Assembly: GCA_001586965.3 (NCBI GenBank)
Contig: LUCW03001425.1
Span: forward strand, 187,501-213,987
Length of the DNA: 26,487 nucleotides
Origin: Sphaeroforma sirkka
Lineage: Eukaryota; Opisthokonta; Ichthyosporea; Ichthyophonida
Reading direction: 5' to 3'
Part shown: one piece after another, positions 9,701 to 20,545 of the stretch
Layout: every line of letters begins with the position of its first letter
Numbering within the stretch: position 1 is the first letter of the stretch
The notes under the pieces: generated by a model
Database searches by the model: none
Seen by the model: the letters and a program-made list of their open reading frames with translations, nothing else
What the model was told of the DNA's origin: nothing
Position numbers and translations under genes: made by a program

Positions 9701-10337
9701 GGATCTTATAGAAGTGCAATTAAATTGGGATAATTTGTCAACAATGTCTTTTGAGTTATGACTCCAGAACAGGGATATCAGACTCAAATGGGCAAGCAAA
9801 TGTGATTACGGAGGTGTGAATTCGTTCGGTTGCGTTAGTATCGTCTATTCTAACTAACTCGTATCACGTTTCTCTTCATGATGTGAAAATATAAACGATC
9901 TGATTGTCTAAGAAGATAGTTCAGTAACGTTCGAGTTTTGATTGGTTATGACAATTTATCTATTTACCAACTTTGAGCTTGACAATGCTTTCTATTCATT
10001 CAATTGGACATGCGCTTTAAGCAGGAACCAATTGTTGTGCTCTTTTGAACAAAGGTAAACAACATTCTGCATATGCTTGGCTTTTTTTGCAGCCAGAAAT
10101 AACGTGTTTGTCGTGCTCAGCAGTTTTGTATTTCATTATAGCGGCTAAAATAAAATAGTGAAACCAAATGTTTCGGTTTGAGGATACAAGCAGCTATTCA
10201 ATTGAGGTTAAATTGGCTTTAATTGATAAGGCCACATGTCGTCTTCGTCACTTAATGGAGTACGTAAGGTTTTCTTGAGTTCTCCGTGACATGTCTCCTT
10301 AGCGCCCTGCATTTGATTTTTATAAAGTATATCACGC
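9700..10337 (-). pseudogene. integrase end of old element (core end and C-terminal region)
   Basis: On the - strand, 10330-10170 corresponds to the part of the young integrase after the core motif (young 25230-25340; shared ATGTGGCCTTATCA). About 10100-9790 corresponds to the integrase C-terminal region (young 25470-25740; shared GCATATGCAGAA.GTTGTTTACC, AACGTTAC.GAACT and CTAACGCAACC.A). The stretch 9785-9700 matches the sequence after the integrase stop (TTTGA.TCTGATAT.CC). There is no usable frame left. Confidence 0.75.
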
Positions 10338-11985
10338 TTATGGGACATGCCTGATAGGAGTATAAGTGCGTACTTTACGTCGGTACAAAGCTCACTATCG
10401 GTATCTAAACATAGTACTCGGTGAATTCGAAGTCACAAAAATCATAATAACATAGTTCTGCAATTGCTTTTAGGCGTTTTTGTTGGTACTACATATAACA
10501 ACTATAAGTGCGTACTTTACGTCGGTACAAAGCTCACTATCAATATCCAAACTTAGTACTCGGTAAACCCGAAGTCACAAAAAGGCATGACAACATAGTT
10601 CTGCAATTGCTTGGGGGCGTTATTGTTGGTATTACATATAACAACTTGTGGCCAGAAGCCACACAAAAGAAATGGCTGACGTATACATCGTCTTTGTACC
10701 TGGATCGCGGGAGTCTTAACAGGTCTTGGCGCATAAGCTAAGCTTGGCGCATAGATTGAACTTCCGTAACGCCAGATAGGGGTACCCAACCGTAGTACTT
10801 GATATGGGACTTGCACAATCAGTACATCGTGGGTACACTTCACGTATAGTTTCTTTCAGTGCAGGATGATCAAGTTCTACATGAATAGACACCTTGAAAA
10901 TGTAGCCAAACGCGCTGTGAGTAAGATTATGCAGTATTGTACCTATACTTTCGAGCTTTTCTAAGTTTGTGCGTGTTTATGATATAACACTCAATGGATG
11001 AACCAAGTCTTCAGTAGTGAGGTCAGTGTATGTTTTATTCTAAAAGGCCGTTTCGAAAACGTAATTAATAACACTAATATTTGCCTTGTTCAAGAATTCA
11101 TCAGTCCGATATGATGATTCACGTAGTTGTTTATATAATTGTTTTGCAACACCTGGTTGTTCTTTAAGCAGCGCTTCTAAAAATATGTATGAGCTTCTGA
11201 TTCGTTGTGTAGAAATAAAATTCGTTGGTCCATGGCCTTAGCAAGTTCTATGCTTTACGATAGCAACAACCTCCAAAAAGCGTAATCTTGAATGTATTGC
11301 TGATGGGCTTTTGTGTTGCGTTAGTTTTAAACTTACGAATTGCGAAGCTTTAGACTCATTCAATTCAAGCTTTTGGAATAGAGTTTCCACTGATATACGA
11401 ACGTGTCGGTTTCACGGTCGGGACTGGTTTATCTTGTATCAAAGTAGTAAGTCCATGCATCCAAGGATCAGAGTGATGTATGAAACAGCACAGCATGGGA
11501 CTAGTCAATTTAGTATTGAATACAAAATTTATCGACTAGGGTATGTTGCCGAGGTGGGTTGTGGCTCACGCATTATGCTTGCAAAGGCCAAGCTGAAAGC
11601 GATCACCATTAAGGTGGGTTAAGGCCTTATATTCGGATACCTGTTCGTTGTGTTCAGCAGAAAATTTATCTTTAGTATATGGTCCCCGGAGTATTGATGC
11701 AACGTTAACTTACTTTTAATAAGTATACAGTTAGAAGTTTGAAATTATTTTATAGTCTTCCATAGTTCAGTGACTAAACGCGATAGCATGTCAGAACGAT
11801 AGTTATGAATTTTGGTATGTGTTTAAAATTAAAAGAGAACTTAGCAAGAATGTCATGACAGAGGATCCCCAACTGTAAATCAGGGTTTTACATACCTTTG
11901 AGGTATGTTATGGGCTTTTGATCACTGGCGACACAGAATATCTTCCGCAAAGGTGTCTTAAAACTGTCGCAAAGGTGTCTTAAAA
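10338..11985. repeat. 1.65-kb tandem duplication, copy A (part of old element)
   Basis: Copy A starts at TTATGGGACATGCCTGATAG and is repeated at 11986 with an offset of 1648-1649 bp. On the - strand it covers the end of RNase H, the MT-like block, the linker, the integrase zinc finger and part of the integrase core. The - strand frame at 10553-10843 (THDVLIVQVPYQVLRLGTP) matches the young integrase at 24849 onward (YTDAVLIVKEPDQAIRLGTP). The + strand 103-codon frame at 11311-11622 is a shadow of the antisense MT region. Confidence 0.9.
10361..10644. repeat. 142-bp tandem repeat within copy A (integrase core)
   Basis: TATAAGTGCGTACTTTACGT at 10361 recurs at 10503 with an offset of 142 bp. The two halves are diverged (for example GGTATCTAAACATAG against AATATCCAAACTTAG), so this duplication is older than the 1.65-kb one, which carries it twice (again near 12010-12292). 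It spans the antisense region of the second catalytic aspartate of the integrase. Confidence 0.88.
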
Positions 11986-13618
11986 TTATGGGACATGCCT
12001 GATAGGAGTATAAGTGCGTACTTTACGTCGGTACAAAGCTCACTATCGGTATCTAAACATAGTACTCGGTGAATTCGAAGTCACAAAAATCATAATAACA
12101 TAGTTCTGCAATTGCTTTTAGGCGTTTTTGTTGGTACTACATATAACAACTATAAGTGCGTACTTTACGTCGGTACAAAGCTCACTATCAATATCCAAAC
12201 TTAGTACTCGGTAAACCCGAAGTCACAAAAAGGCATGACAACATAGTTCTGCAATTGCTTGGGGGCGTTATTGTTGGTATTACATATAACAACTTGTGGC
12301 CAGAAGCCACACAAAAAAGAAATGGCTGACGTATACATCGTCTTTGTACCTGGATCGCGGGAGTCTTAACAGGTCTTGGCGCATAAGCTAAGCTTGGCGC
12401 ATAGATTGAACTTCTGTAACGCCAGATAGGGGTACCCAACCGTAGTACTTGATATGGGACTTGCACAATCAGTACATCGTGGGTACACTTCACGTATAGT
12501 TTCTTTCAGTGCAGGATGATCAAGTTCTACATGAATAGACACCTTGAAAATGTAGCCAAACGCGCTGTGAGTAAGATTATGCAGTATTGTACCTATACTT
12601 TCGAGCTTTTCTAAGTTTGTGCGTGTTTATGATATAACACTCAATGGATGAACCAAGTCTTCAGTAGTGAGGTCAGTGTATGTTTTATTCTAAAAGGCCG
12701 TTTCGAAAACGTAATTAATAACACTAATATTTGCCTTGTTCAAGAATTCATCAGTCCGATATGATGATTCACGTAGTTGTTTATATAATTGTTTTGCAAC
12801 ACCTGGTTGTTCTTTAAGCAGCGCTTCTAAAAATATGTATGAGCTTCTGATTCGTTGTGTAGAAATAAAATTCGTTGGTCCATGGCCTTAGCAAGTTCTA
12901 TGCTTTACGATAGCAACAACCTCCAAAAAGCGTAATCTTGAATGTATTGCTGATGGGCTTTTGTGTTGCGTTAGTTTTAAACTTACGAATTGCGAAGCTT
13001 TAGACTCATTCAATTCAAGCTTTTGGAATAGAGTTTCCACTGATATACGAACGTGTCGGTTTCACGGTCGGGACTGGTTTATCTTGTATCAAAGTAGTAA
13101 GTCCATGCATCCAAGGATCAGAGTGATGTATGAAACAGCACAGCATGGGACTAGTCAATTTAGTATTGAATACAAAATTTATCGACTAGGGTATGTTGCC
13201 GAGGTGGGTTGTGGCTCACGCATTATGCTTGCAAAGGCCAAGCTGAAAGCGATCACCATTAAGGTGGGTTAAGGCCTTATATTCGGATACCTGTTCGTTG
13301 TGTTCAGCAGAAAATTTATCTTTAGTATATGGTCCCGGAGTATTGATGCAACGTTAACTTACTTTTAATAAGTATACAGTTAGAAGTTTGAAATTATTTT
13401 ATAGTCTTCCATAGTTCAGTGACTAAACGCGATAGCATGTCAGAACGATAGTTATGAATTTTTGGTATGTGTTTAAAATTAAAAGAGAACTTAGCAAGAA
13501 TGTCATGACAGAGGATCCCCAACTGTAAATCAGGGTTTTACATACCTTTGAGGTATGTTATGGGCTTTGATCACTGGCGACACAGAATATCTTCCGCAAA
13601 GGTGTCTTAAAACTGTCG
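11986..13618. repeat. 1.65-kb tandem duplication, copy B
   Basis: This is nearly identical to copy A. The differences I saw are mostly single- or double-base changes in homopolymer length (AAAA/AAAAAA near 12312, CCCC/CCC near 13333, TTTT/TTTTT near 13458, TTTT/TTT near 13566) plus one C/T change near 12415. The junction at 11970-11985 repeats AAAGGTGTCTTAAAA as a short filler. Only copy B is continuous with the RNase H start at 13619-13830. Confidence 0.9.
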
Positions 13619-13830
13619 TAGCGCAACAATGGCAAGTTGTTGCGGTTTTATGGTAGGGTAGTTCTGTTGACTCTTACTAAATTTCTTGCTAAGAACTGTA
13701 TGTAGCGGGTGTGCCATTGACAGTATGGTACAGTACTTCACCTATCGTTCTATTAGAAAGTGAGCAGCTACTTGAAATGGATCACCGTCTACAAGGCATT
13801 TCACAATAGATACATCCAATACCTTTTCTT
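13030..13830 (-). pseudogene. old element: RNase H and MT-like block
   Basis: On the - strand, 13822-13740 encodes VKCLVDGDPFQVA, matching the young RNase H start (MQYPVDGVPFQVA). The stretch 13618-13430 matches the rest of RNase H, including the CTGACATGCT.TC.CG that encodes the young DMLSR. The stretch 13330-13040 matches the young MT-like block (shared GGTGATG/C..TTTCAGCTTG, CATAATGCGTG and ACCGTGAAACCGACACGTTC). All are frameshifted. The copy shows that the MT block already lay between RNase H and integrase in the older element. Confidence 0.75.
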
Positions 13831-13884
13831 TGACTAATTTGAAAGCTTCGTTGCTTTGAATTTCCTCAATTTTTTTTTGTGTAA

Positions 13885-14760
13885 ACTAGGCGACTAAAAG
13901 GTTTCAGGTAGTGAGATAAGTGTGGCACCAAGTCCGAGACGAAGTTGATAACCCCACACACAGAATTGACTTCTCTCCCGGTTATTCACGTCGATAGACA
14001 AAAAAGAAATTGCTTCTCCTCTGGGGATATTTCTACTCCGGCCGATGATACCCTATAGCGCAATCAGTTGTCGGTATATTTTATAACAACTCCTTCATTA
14101 AGCTCTTAACTACAAGTTTTACGAGCCTATGCTCGGCTGCTGATGAAGCAGACATATAATAAAAATACACAAACACGTTATCCCATATATCAGCTAAGAG
14201 CGCCATCAATACTTGTTGAAAAAAGGATGATAGCAAACGTTGTTCATCAGGAGCCTCTTTAAATAAATACTTCTCACCTTGCCACGTGAATAATAATGAA
14301 AATTGTGGTTTATACAGTTTGTGGAACGCTGCTTTGAAGTCAATCTTAGTAAAGACCGTGGTTCCTTTCATTTTGCATGTTGGGGTATCCGTCAATCTAT
14401 CGGAGATGAGTCCAGAACAACTCTGATTTTACTAAAAGTACAATTAGACTTAAACTGATCGACCACAGAGTGCTAGCTAACAGGGGTAGCATCGTAGTTG
14501 ATTTCTATCAGACTCCCATTCCATGCAATCTTTGATTGGGGCTTTGAGAACGTTCTTGGTTGTCCAATCCACGTAGTTTAAGAAGGGCACTTCGATTGGA
14601 AAGCCGAACGTTTGTTTCAAAAGTCTTAAAACTAAGACTACATATTATCAAAAATGCACCATGTATGGGACTCTTTCTAGGATCTACCACTCCAACATGG
14701 ATGACTACCTTCAACCTTTTTCTTCTTTCTACTTTTCCTTACGTCCCTACTAAATAGTCC
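13885..14760 (-). pseudogene. old element: reverse transcriptase and upstream pol
   Basis: The open part is 14081-14395. It aligns with the fingers and palm of the young RT: KGTTVFTKIDFKAAFH, then FTWQGEKYLFKEAPDEQ, then SSFFQQV. The catalytic YxDD position reads YFYY, so the enzyme is dead. The stretch 14520-14400 matches the preceding VDQYKSDGTFSKTRVVLDLS segment but lacks the next ~60 bases. The stretch 14760-14540 matches the young region between protease and RT. At 13990-13885 the phrase NSVCG.(I/V)NF of the RT connection can be read. Confidence 0.85.
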
Positions 14761-15089
14761 TAAGGCTATGTACAACCTGTTATCATGAATATACACTTTT
14801 TAGGATTAGCAGATACTGTTATAGCACTTGAGCGCCGGCCCACATTGTCCACGGACAGTTATTCCCAACAACTCTTTTTTTTAATACTTCCGTTGGCAAA
14901 AAAGTCATGGAAAGCAAACTGAAAATGTATACTAGCTTATTCGATTGTTTGATCACTTTTATCTTGTTTTGTTGAGTATAACGTCATAATCCTATATAGA
15001 TCCAAGCATATATTACCGTCACTGGTTTACGTGTAGTAGTGTACACCCGTGGAGTCAGTAGCGTAAGACTTTCTCGAAACTAAGAGTTT

Positions 15090-15770
15090 TCGATCGCGTT
15101 CCCCTGCAAGCAATCAAGTCTTGTCATTCGATACAGTCGAGTCAAGTTCTTCCCATGAGCCCAAATTTTCTTCTGATTGCTGTTTCCATCATTATTGTAG
15201 AGAAGTGTACTGCAGTATTGAATATATGCTCATCGGTGAGAGAAGCTGTCTTCTTGGTAAAATCTAGAAATTTAAGGGCCTCTGCCGTTTCTCACTTGAA
15301 AAAAAGGTCAACTTCAATTCTAGCTGAGTTTTCCAGAGCCCTCGTTAGATGCGCAGGTCTTGCATGTCGGTATCTTAGTTCAGTCTGAGGGTAATTCAAA
15401 TTCTCTTCAGTGAAACTAACTGCCTAACACGTTGGATATCAAGTAGAAACTTGGTGTTATCTCCAGTTTTTCATGTTTGATCTGTTGATAGTATTGATTT
15501 CTTCTCTAATCAATACATCTATACAAACAGTTAACGAACTCGCGGGTGAGCGTCAGAGTTGATAGTGGTAAAATCTCTAAAGCAAAATTCGCTGTGAAGT
15601 TGTTGCAGAAATCACTATGATCCATGTGGTCTCAATAATAAATGAATATTAATTTCAATCGATCATATCCACAGGTATGATTAGATAGATCTAATGGATG
15701 GTCAAGCGTAGCGTCGTTGGTACTGGAGTGTCTACGATATCTGATATAGTGCAAACAGTAACTTGCAAGA
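15090..15770 (-). pseudogene. old element: gag fragment
   Basis: On the - strand, DNA similarity to the young gag is visible from the GCTAC...GACCATCC and GGATATGATCG sites (15710-15660) down to GAAAC.GCAGAGGCCCTTAAAT (about 15290) and GA.AAGCATAT.ATGAA/T (about 15220). It corresponds to young positions 20710-21240. The tRNA-like sequence that precedes this point in the young copy is not seen here. The frame is broken throughout. Confidence 0.65.
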
Positions 15771-15779
15771 TGGTTTGTT

Positions 15780-16450
15780 GCAGTAGAAGTAACAAAATTT
15801 GATGTAGTAGTAGACGTTGGTATGATATCATCTCAGCATTCAAACCTAACTTAGTGGCGTGCAAGGGACAGTTCACAAGAGGTGGATTACAACCAGTCCA
15901 TTGGTGACGAGCAACGTGTTTGAATTTGATAATTTAGATGTATGTGGCACCTTATTTTGAAGTGATATTTGTGGCCTGATTTCGAGGTTGGGTCGAGGTA
16001 GTAGATTTTGGAAGAATAGAGATTCTCTTATTTGATTTTCACATTTGAACGTAGCCCTTCCTAGACTTTGTGACAGTCAGCAAAATCCCGAAACCCCCTT
16101 TTCTTGCTGGCGGCTTCAGAAAAAAAAATCTTTTAATCGATCATACTTTGATAGTGGTTGAAGAAGTAAATTTCTACATCTACAGGGCTGAGCCATCGAC
16201 ACTGAGTTCAAGTGAGACTCTAGCTGGGTGACACCGTGGTTTTATATGCCGCTACATCCCCAACCGTCATCGATTTGTTCATTGAGTATTTTTTATACAA
16301 ATTCTACGAAATGTCAATTTCTTTTAGTCAAGTGGACGATGGGCACTTTGAGACGCTAAACAGTAGAAACGTTCAAATCTTAGAAAGTCCACATTATTTG
16401 ACTTTCCAGGATATCAATTTTTGAGTGGTTGCTTAAGTAACAAAAGAACA
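15780..16450. other. no recognisable feature
   Basis: The nearby 61- and 62-codon frames (15691-15876 on -, 16236-16424 on +) have no recognisable motif. The region probably contains the decayed gag start and 5' LTR of the old element. Confidence 0.3.
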
Positions 16451-16456
16451 AGTTCA

Positions 16457-16890
16457 CATGATGGTGTGACATGTCTTCGGAGTCGATCCGAGGCTGGTGT
16501 GTATTTGTCATTTTATATGGATTTTGAATATCGTAGTTTAAATCATCAGCTTATAAAAACCAACTAGTTCATGTTTTAGAAGTACACCATTTATGACCTT
16601 CAGCCTATATACTTCGAGCCATCTTCTGAATTATCGATTAGAGGAAAATAACTTTTCACCTAAAAGTAAGACTCATATGCTACTCAAGTATGTCCCCTTA
16701 TGGATAGTTAGCAAGTAATAAGAAAAGTTTACAGGCTGGTGTGGCATGTCTTAAAAGTCGACCCAATAGGTTTGAAAGTGCTAATTTAAATCATCGGCTT
16801 ATAAAGATCATCAGGTTCATCTTTTAGAAGGACACCATTTAAGACTTTACACCTTTATACTGTGAGCTATCTTGTACATTGTCTATTGAG
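16457..16890. repeat. diverged direct repeat, two copies ~248-275 bp apart
   Basis: Copy 1 (about 16457-16650) and copy 2 (about 16735-16890) share GGTGTG.CATGTCTT, AGTCGA.CC, AAATCATC.GCTTATAAA and TTTTAGAAG.ACACCATTTA, with differing sequence between them. They could be decayed LTRs or another interspersed repeat. The stretches 16651-16734 and 16891-17380 hold nothing I can name. Confidence 0.7.
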
Positions 16891-17379
16891 CAAGTCAATG
16901 TACACGGCAATATTTTCTGGTCACTCGGTACTACCCAATGCCCTAAACCCTAGACAATCCCACGTCAACTGCGCTTGACCCATTTACAATAATTCTGTAT
17001 ACGTCTGACTTTCATTATGAACAAAGATTGCATAATGATCAAAAAGTAACAATATGACTGAATACCAGTTTCCTAATTTCTCCGTAGTATACTAATAAAA
17101 TCACTATTCTTGAAGAAGACTTTTTTCTTCTTAGATCACCGACCATGCAGTTTTAAAAGTGCAATACTTCACTTATCTTGAAGTACAGGGCATAAACCCT
17201 TATATACTCCACTAACCACTTGAGTGATTGAGCCTTTTCAGACACCCTTTCTACAACTAGTATATCGCGGATACGCCGGCTACAGAGTCAGGTGTTTCAT
17301 TTATCTGATCCTGTATACATTTTAAACGACAGGGTCAATCGATAACATCGTCGCGGTTCTATGTAAAAAATAGGTTTTC

Positions 17380-18180
17380 TGTAACGGAACTCGTTGGCAC
17401 CTAGCATTTGTGGTCCATAGAGTACTCCTCGATCCTCACATATATGCCAGATACGTGCTTAGATAGCATAAGATTAGGGGTGGCCATGATTGCCAAAGAT
17501 GCATAAGCATAATTCTGCCTCTATCTCAGTTAGCTTACTCCTGACAATATAAAATAAATTATATCTGAGGCTACATCGAACATCTAGAAGACGTTCTCAT
17601 CAGGACCCGGCTTTTTTTCTTAAACTTTCAAGGACCGACTTGAGTGGGGCCGAAACCATTGTACGCTCGATCTAGTTCATTTCACAAGATTTACACTCAA
17701 GGTACTTTTGATCACATAGTTTATATAAGTTTAGCTTACCTCTGCGCTTTGCTTCTGCAACCATTGTATCTACTGCAGAATGTGTCACATTGTGATATTG
17801 CTTGATCCACATAAATTTATCAACATCTGATTTCTGCGGAACAGTCTGTACATTCTCTGAGTTTGAATTCGCGAAAGATAGTACCCCTTGTGTAGCTATA
17901 AACTCTAAAGAAAACGACTGTGAAGCTGAAGTCTCCATGTTTATAGACATCTACATACATGTCTTGTACTGTGTCCTCTTTAAAATCATCAGTCTCAAGA
18001 CTGACACAATCTCACCCAGAATATTGACTTAAGTCAATCATTTTATAAGTTGATCATAAATTTCAGCACATCACTTAAAGAGAATATGATTATACTACGT
18101 GTATCATCAGTCACATGTTTCATACTCATATGAAAGCAATCCGCTACAACGTTGGCTAAACATAGTAGATGCAAATACTT
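17380..18180 (-). mobile_element. remnant of a second Ty3/gypsy family (RNase H end plus integrase)
   Basis: On the - strand, 17950-17672 is an open 92-codon frame ending in an integrase HHCC zinc finger: YHNVTHSAVDTM, then 28 residues from the second His to CKSC. Upstream, near 18170-18130, the frame reads LANVVADCF, like the NVVADxLSR end of Ty3/gypsy RNase H. Downstream a broken frame reads DVASDIIYF..SGV and, near 17395, an NEF that may be the second catalytic site. The sequence differs from the other element in the window, so it is a separate, strongly decayed family. Confidence 0.6.
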
Positions 18181-18212
18181 AACGAGAAATTAGTGTAGTC
18201 TTTTAAAACTGA

Positions 18213-18336
18213 ACAAAGTCGCTAAATGTACATTGAAAATAAGGGAAAGCAATTAAATCTACATTCACCCGTTTTGTCGATGAAAACGTACTGAAATATC
18301 GATCAAATATGTACGATGTACATTTAGTGACTTTAT
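18213..18336. repeat. inverted repeat, ~21-bp arms
   Basis: ACAAAGTCGCTAAATGTACAT (arm 18213-18233) and ATGTACATTTAGTGACTTTAT (arm 18316-18336) are reverse complements with two mismatches, enclosing 82 bp. The role is unknown. It overlaps the region expected to encode RNase H of the 17.4-18.2 kb relic. Confidence 0.6.
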
Positions 18337-18339
18337 CGT

Positions 18340-18958
18340 GCAAAACTTACTTAAATGTAAATTAAAGAGCCTTCAGCTATATCCATTTTTTTACGAATAA
18401 ATTGTTGAGGGAGGTTATGTTGTCGTTGTAGAAATTGAGATAATACATTGGTTTTTATTTGTATTTTAAATATTTTAATACAAGCTCTTTTTTCCAATAT
18501 TTCCAAAGTGTTCTAAATTCACTTTGATGGCTCCAATAGCCTGAGTATTTGGTATGACTCATCTACTTGGACCTATCTGAGACATTAGTAGATGTAGGAT
18601 ATTATAAACTAAATTTTATAATCTCCGAACTACTACTTATAGATTTTGGTCCTCCCACCAATCTCCAAAATCCAATAAGTCTTTTTTTTTTTTTTTTAAC
18701 TTTTCTTCAGATGGAACTTTATTTATATCAGCTAATGTAATAACGTGACTTACGTTAGTATGTCTATCTACAAATTAGGCATGTGGTCATGAACACTTAG
18801 TATTTCTAGTGAAAATTATTCAATAAAGAACAGCTAGAGGTACGCCCTGTGTGATCGAGGATATTTAGGCTCTTAACAACAGGCAGTCCCGATCATTCTT
18901 ACACAAGCTACCACTGCTAAATCCTAACTGACTAAATTGTATTTTAGTTTAATATAGT
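18340..18958. other. non-coding, A/T-rich
   Basis: No gene is seen. A T-run of about 18 bases lies at 18681-18698. A 5' LTR for the right-hand element would be expected here or just downstream, but no copy of its 3' terminal region could be found. Confidence 0.4.
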
Positions 18959-19069
18959 TTGAAATCTAGTAATTTTCATCGAAGTTTACATATTTTTCAG
19001 TTATTTAGTAGTTACAGTAGTGTACTGCTTTTAGACTGTCTAACATCGATTTACTATCCAGCAAATACT

Positions 19070-19471
19070 ATGGCTAAGGGTACTTCTAAAGGCAAGGGAG
19101 CCGCTAGCTCTAAGCCTGCTAAGCCTGCCGAGGTTCCTGAGGTCCCTGTGGAAACACCTAGCCTGTCTGGAGTTGAGCCTGCCGAGGATACTGTTGGGGA
19201 AGCAAATTCTGAGGTTGGTACAGAGGATTATTCTGAGGATGACTCGTCGCATCCTAAAGCCTTGGAAGAAGAGGTATCTACTACCGCGGAAAGGCTCGCC
19301 AGCGTCCGTGTATCACCTAGGAGTGAAGCTCAGGACCCCAGCTTGCCCCCTGACCACGTGCCGTCAAATATTGGGGATAAACGTCGAAAGGCTGGAATTT
19401 TTTTTGGATACGAATGTCGGGGACATTATAACTCCACATCTAAAGGACACTCCAGCACAAATCCGGAGTGA
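19070..19471 (+). CDS. gag N-terminal region, copy 1 (truncated by frameshift)
   Basis: Starts at ATG 19070 with MAKGTSKGKGAASSKPAKPA, followed by an acidic, Ser/Pro/Glu-rich low-complexity region. The frame shifts near the T-run at about 19400 and stops at 19471. The continuing sequence (ITPHLKDTPAQIRSEKEVLD and onward) is in the next frame to about 19885. Upstream in-frame codons exist, but the start is chosen because both duplicated copies begin with this ATG and the same leader. No enzymatic motif is present; it would be the N-terminal end of a structural Gag. Confidence 0.7.
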   Translation: MAKGTSKGKGAASSKPAKPAEVPEVPVETPSLSGVEPAEDTVGEANSEVGTEDYSEDDSSHPKALEEEVSTTAERLASVRVSPRSEAQDPSLPPDHVPSNIGDKRRKAGIFFGYECRGHYNSTSKGHSSTNPE

Positions 19472-19739
19472 AAAGGAAGTATTGGACCTGTCCGAAAATT
19501 TCGGTTTCGCCATCGATGGAGAAGCCATCGATGGAGAAGCCATTCCATCCAGCTCAAATATTGGGGGCGAAGTTGAGGACGCCATAACTCGACAACGAGT
19601 GGTTGGATCCTCTCAATCTCGACGCCAATTGAACCGCACTGAAGCGCTCTTGAAGGAGCTAGCGGCAGCAGCAGTTGTGGACCCCTCTATCGTGTCCCAC
19701 TCGGCTGATATTCTTCCTATACCAAAGAAGAAGAAAAAT

Positions 19740-19808
19740 CGGGCCCAGTTTCGAACCCGAGACCTACTGGTTTACCAGCCAGTATGTTTACTACTAAGCC
19801 AGTTACCA
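19740..19808 (-). tRNA. tRNA-like sequence (degenerate), copy 1
   Basis: Reverse strand: A-box-like TGGCTTAGTAG (19791-19801), anticodon arm ACTGG/CCAGT around GGT, and B-box-like GGTTCGAAACT (19747-19757). The T stem is damaged compared with copy 2, and the acceptor ends do not pair. It is a degenerate tRNA-derived sequence, part of the 866-bp duplication. Confidence 0.5.
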
Positions 19809-19935
19809 CTGGCGAGAGAGAAAGTATTTCAAAATTTAATCTCTATAGCTCTGATGCTACCATTGACCATCCTCTTGACAAACCTGTGTACTGCTTCTAG
19901 GCTGTCTGACATCGATTTACTATCCAGCGAATACT

Positions 19936-20223
19936 ATGGCTAAGGGTACTTCTAAAGGCAAGGGAGCCGCTAGCTCTAAGCCTGCTAAGCCTGCCGAGGT
20001 TCCTGAGGTCCCTGTGGAAACACCTAGCCTGTCTGGAGTTGAGCCTGCCGAGGATACTGTTGGGGAAGCAAATTCTGAGGTTGGTACAGAGGATTATTCT
20101 GAGGATGACTCGTCGCATCCTAAAGCCTTGGAAGAAGAGGTATCTACTACCGCGGAAAGGCTCGCCAGCGTCCGTGTATCACCTAGGAGTGAAGCTCAGG
20201 ACCCCCCAGCTTGCCCCCCCTGA
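19936..20223 (+). CDS. gag N-terminal region, copy 2 (truncated by frameshift)
   Basis: Same start MAKGTSKGKGAASSKPAKPA at ATG 19936. The frame is lost at two lengthened C-runs (about 20202-20220) where copy 1 reads QDPSLPPDHVP. Further shifts at G6 (about 20288) and the A-run at 20584-20592 separate it from the remainder of gag. This copy, not copy 1, is contiguous with the capsid region and so is the one expected to belong to the original gag. Confidence 0.7.
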   Translation: MAKGTSKGKGAASSKPAKPAEVPEVPVETPSLSGVEPAEDTVGEANSEVGTEDYSEDDSSHPKALEEEVSTTAERLASVRVSPRSEAQDPPACPP

Positions 20224-20545
20224 CCACGTGCCGTCAAATATTGGGGATAAACGTCGAAAGGCTGGAAAATTCGTGGATACGAATGTCGGGGGGCATTATA
20301 ACTCCACATCTAAAGGACACTCCAGCACAAATCCGGAGTGAAAAGGAAGTATTGGACCTGTCCGAAAATTTCGGTTTCGCCATCGATGGAGAAGCCATTC
20401 CATTCAGCTCAAATCTTGGGGCCGAAGCTGAGGACGCCATAACTCGACAACGAGTGGTTGGATCCTCTCAATCTCGACGCCAATTGAACCGCACTGAAGC
20501 GCTCTTGAAGGAGCTAGCGGCAGCAGCAGTTGTGGACCCTCTATC

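Larger units (their letters stand above)
9700..15770 (-). mobile_element. old, decayed Ty3/gypsy-type LTR retrotransposon (antisense)
   Basis: Read on the - strand, this region follows the young + strand element at 19-26 kb almost step by step. Moving down from 15770 to 9700 it has gag, the protease-RT junction, RT, RNase H, the MT-like block, linker, integrase zinc finger, integrase core and integrase C-terminus. Both protein and DNA similarity are visible: the - strand RT frame has FTKIDFKAAFHKL and SSFFQQVLMALLADI against FSKIDLKAAFHQL and PSFFQQVMMELFADL in the young copy. It is full of frameshifts, stops and deletions, and the YLDD of RT is lost. It is a relic of the same family, interrupted by a 1.65-kb tandem duplication. 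Confidence 0.88.

Noticed and set aside
11311-11622. 103-codon + strand frame (repeated identically at 12961-13272)
   Set aside because: Shadow of the antisense MT-like region of the old element; the second copy is due to the tandem duplication.
16925-16965. Telomere-like CCCTAAACCCTAG
   Set aside because: Only a single two-unit occurrence; no array. Similar CCCTAAAACCCC stretches in intron 4 belong to the acceptor repeat.
17802-18032. 76-codon + strand frame
   Set aside because: Lies opposite the - strand integrase zinc-finger frame, which has recognisable motifs.
18700-19020. 5' LTR of the young element
   Set aside because: No stretch similar to 25882-26487 could be found here, so no LTR is claimed.
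19040-20440. - strand frames of 68-86 codons
   Set aside because: Reverse-strand shadows of gag; they repeat with the 866-bp duplication and have no motif.
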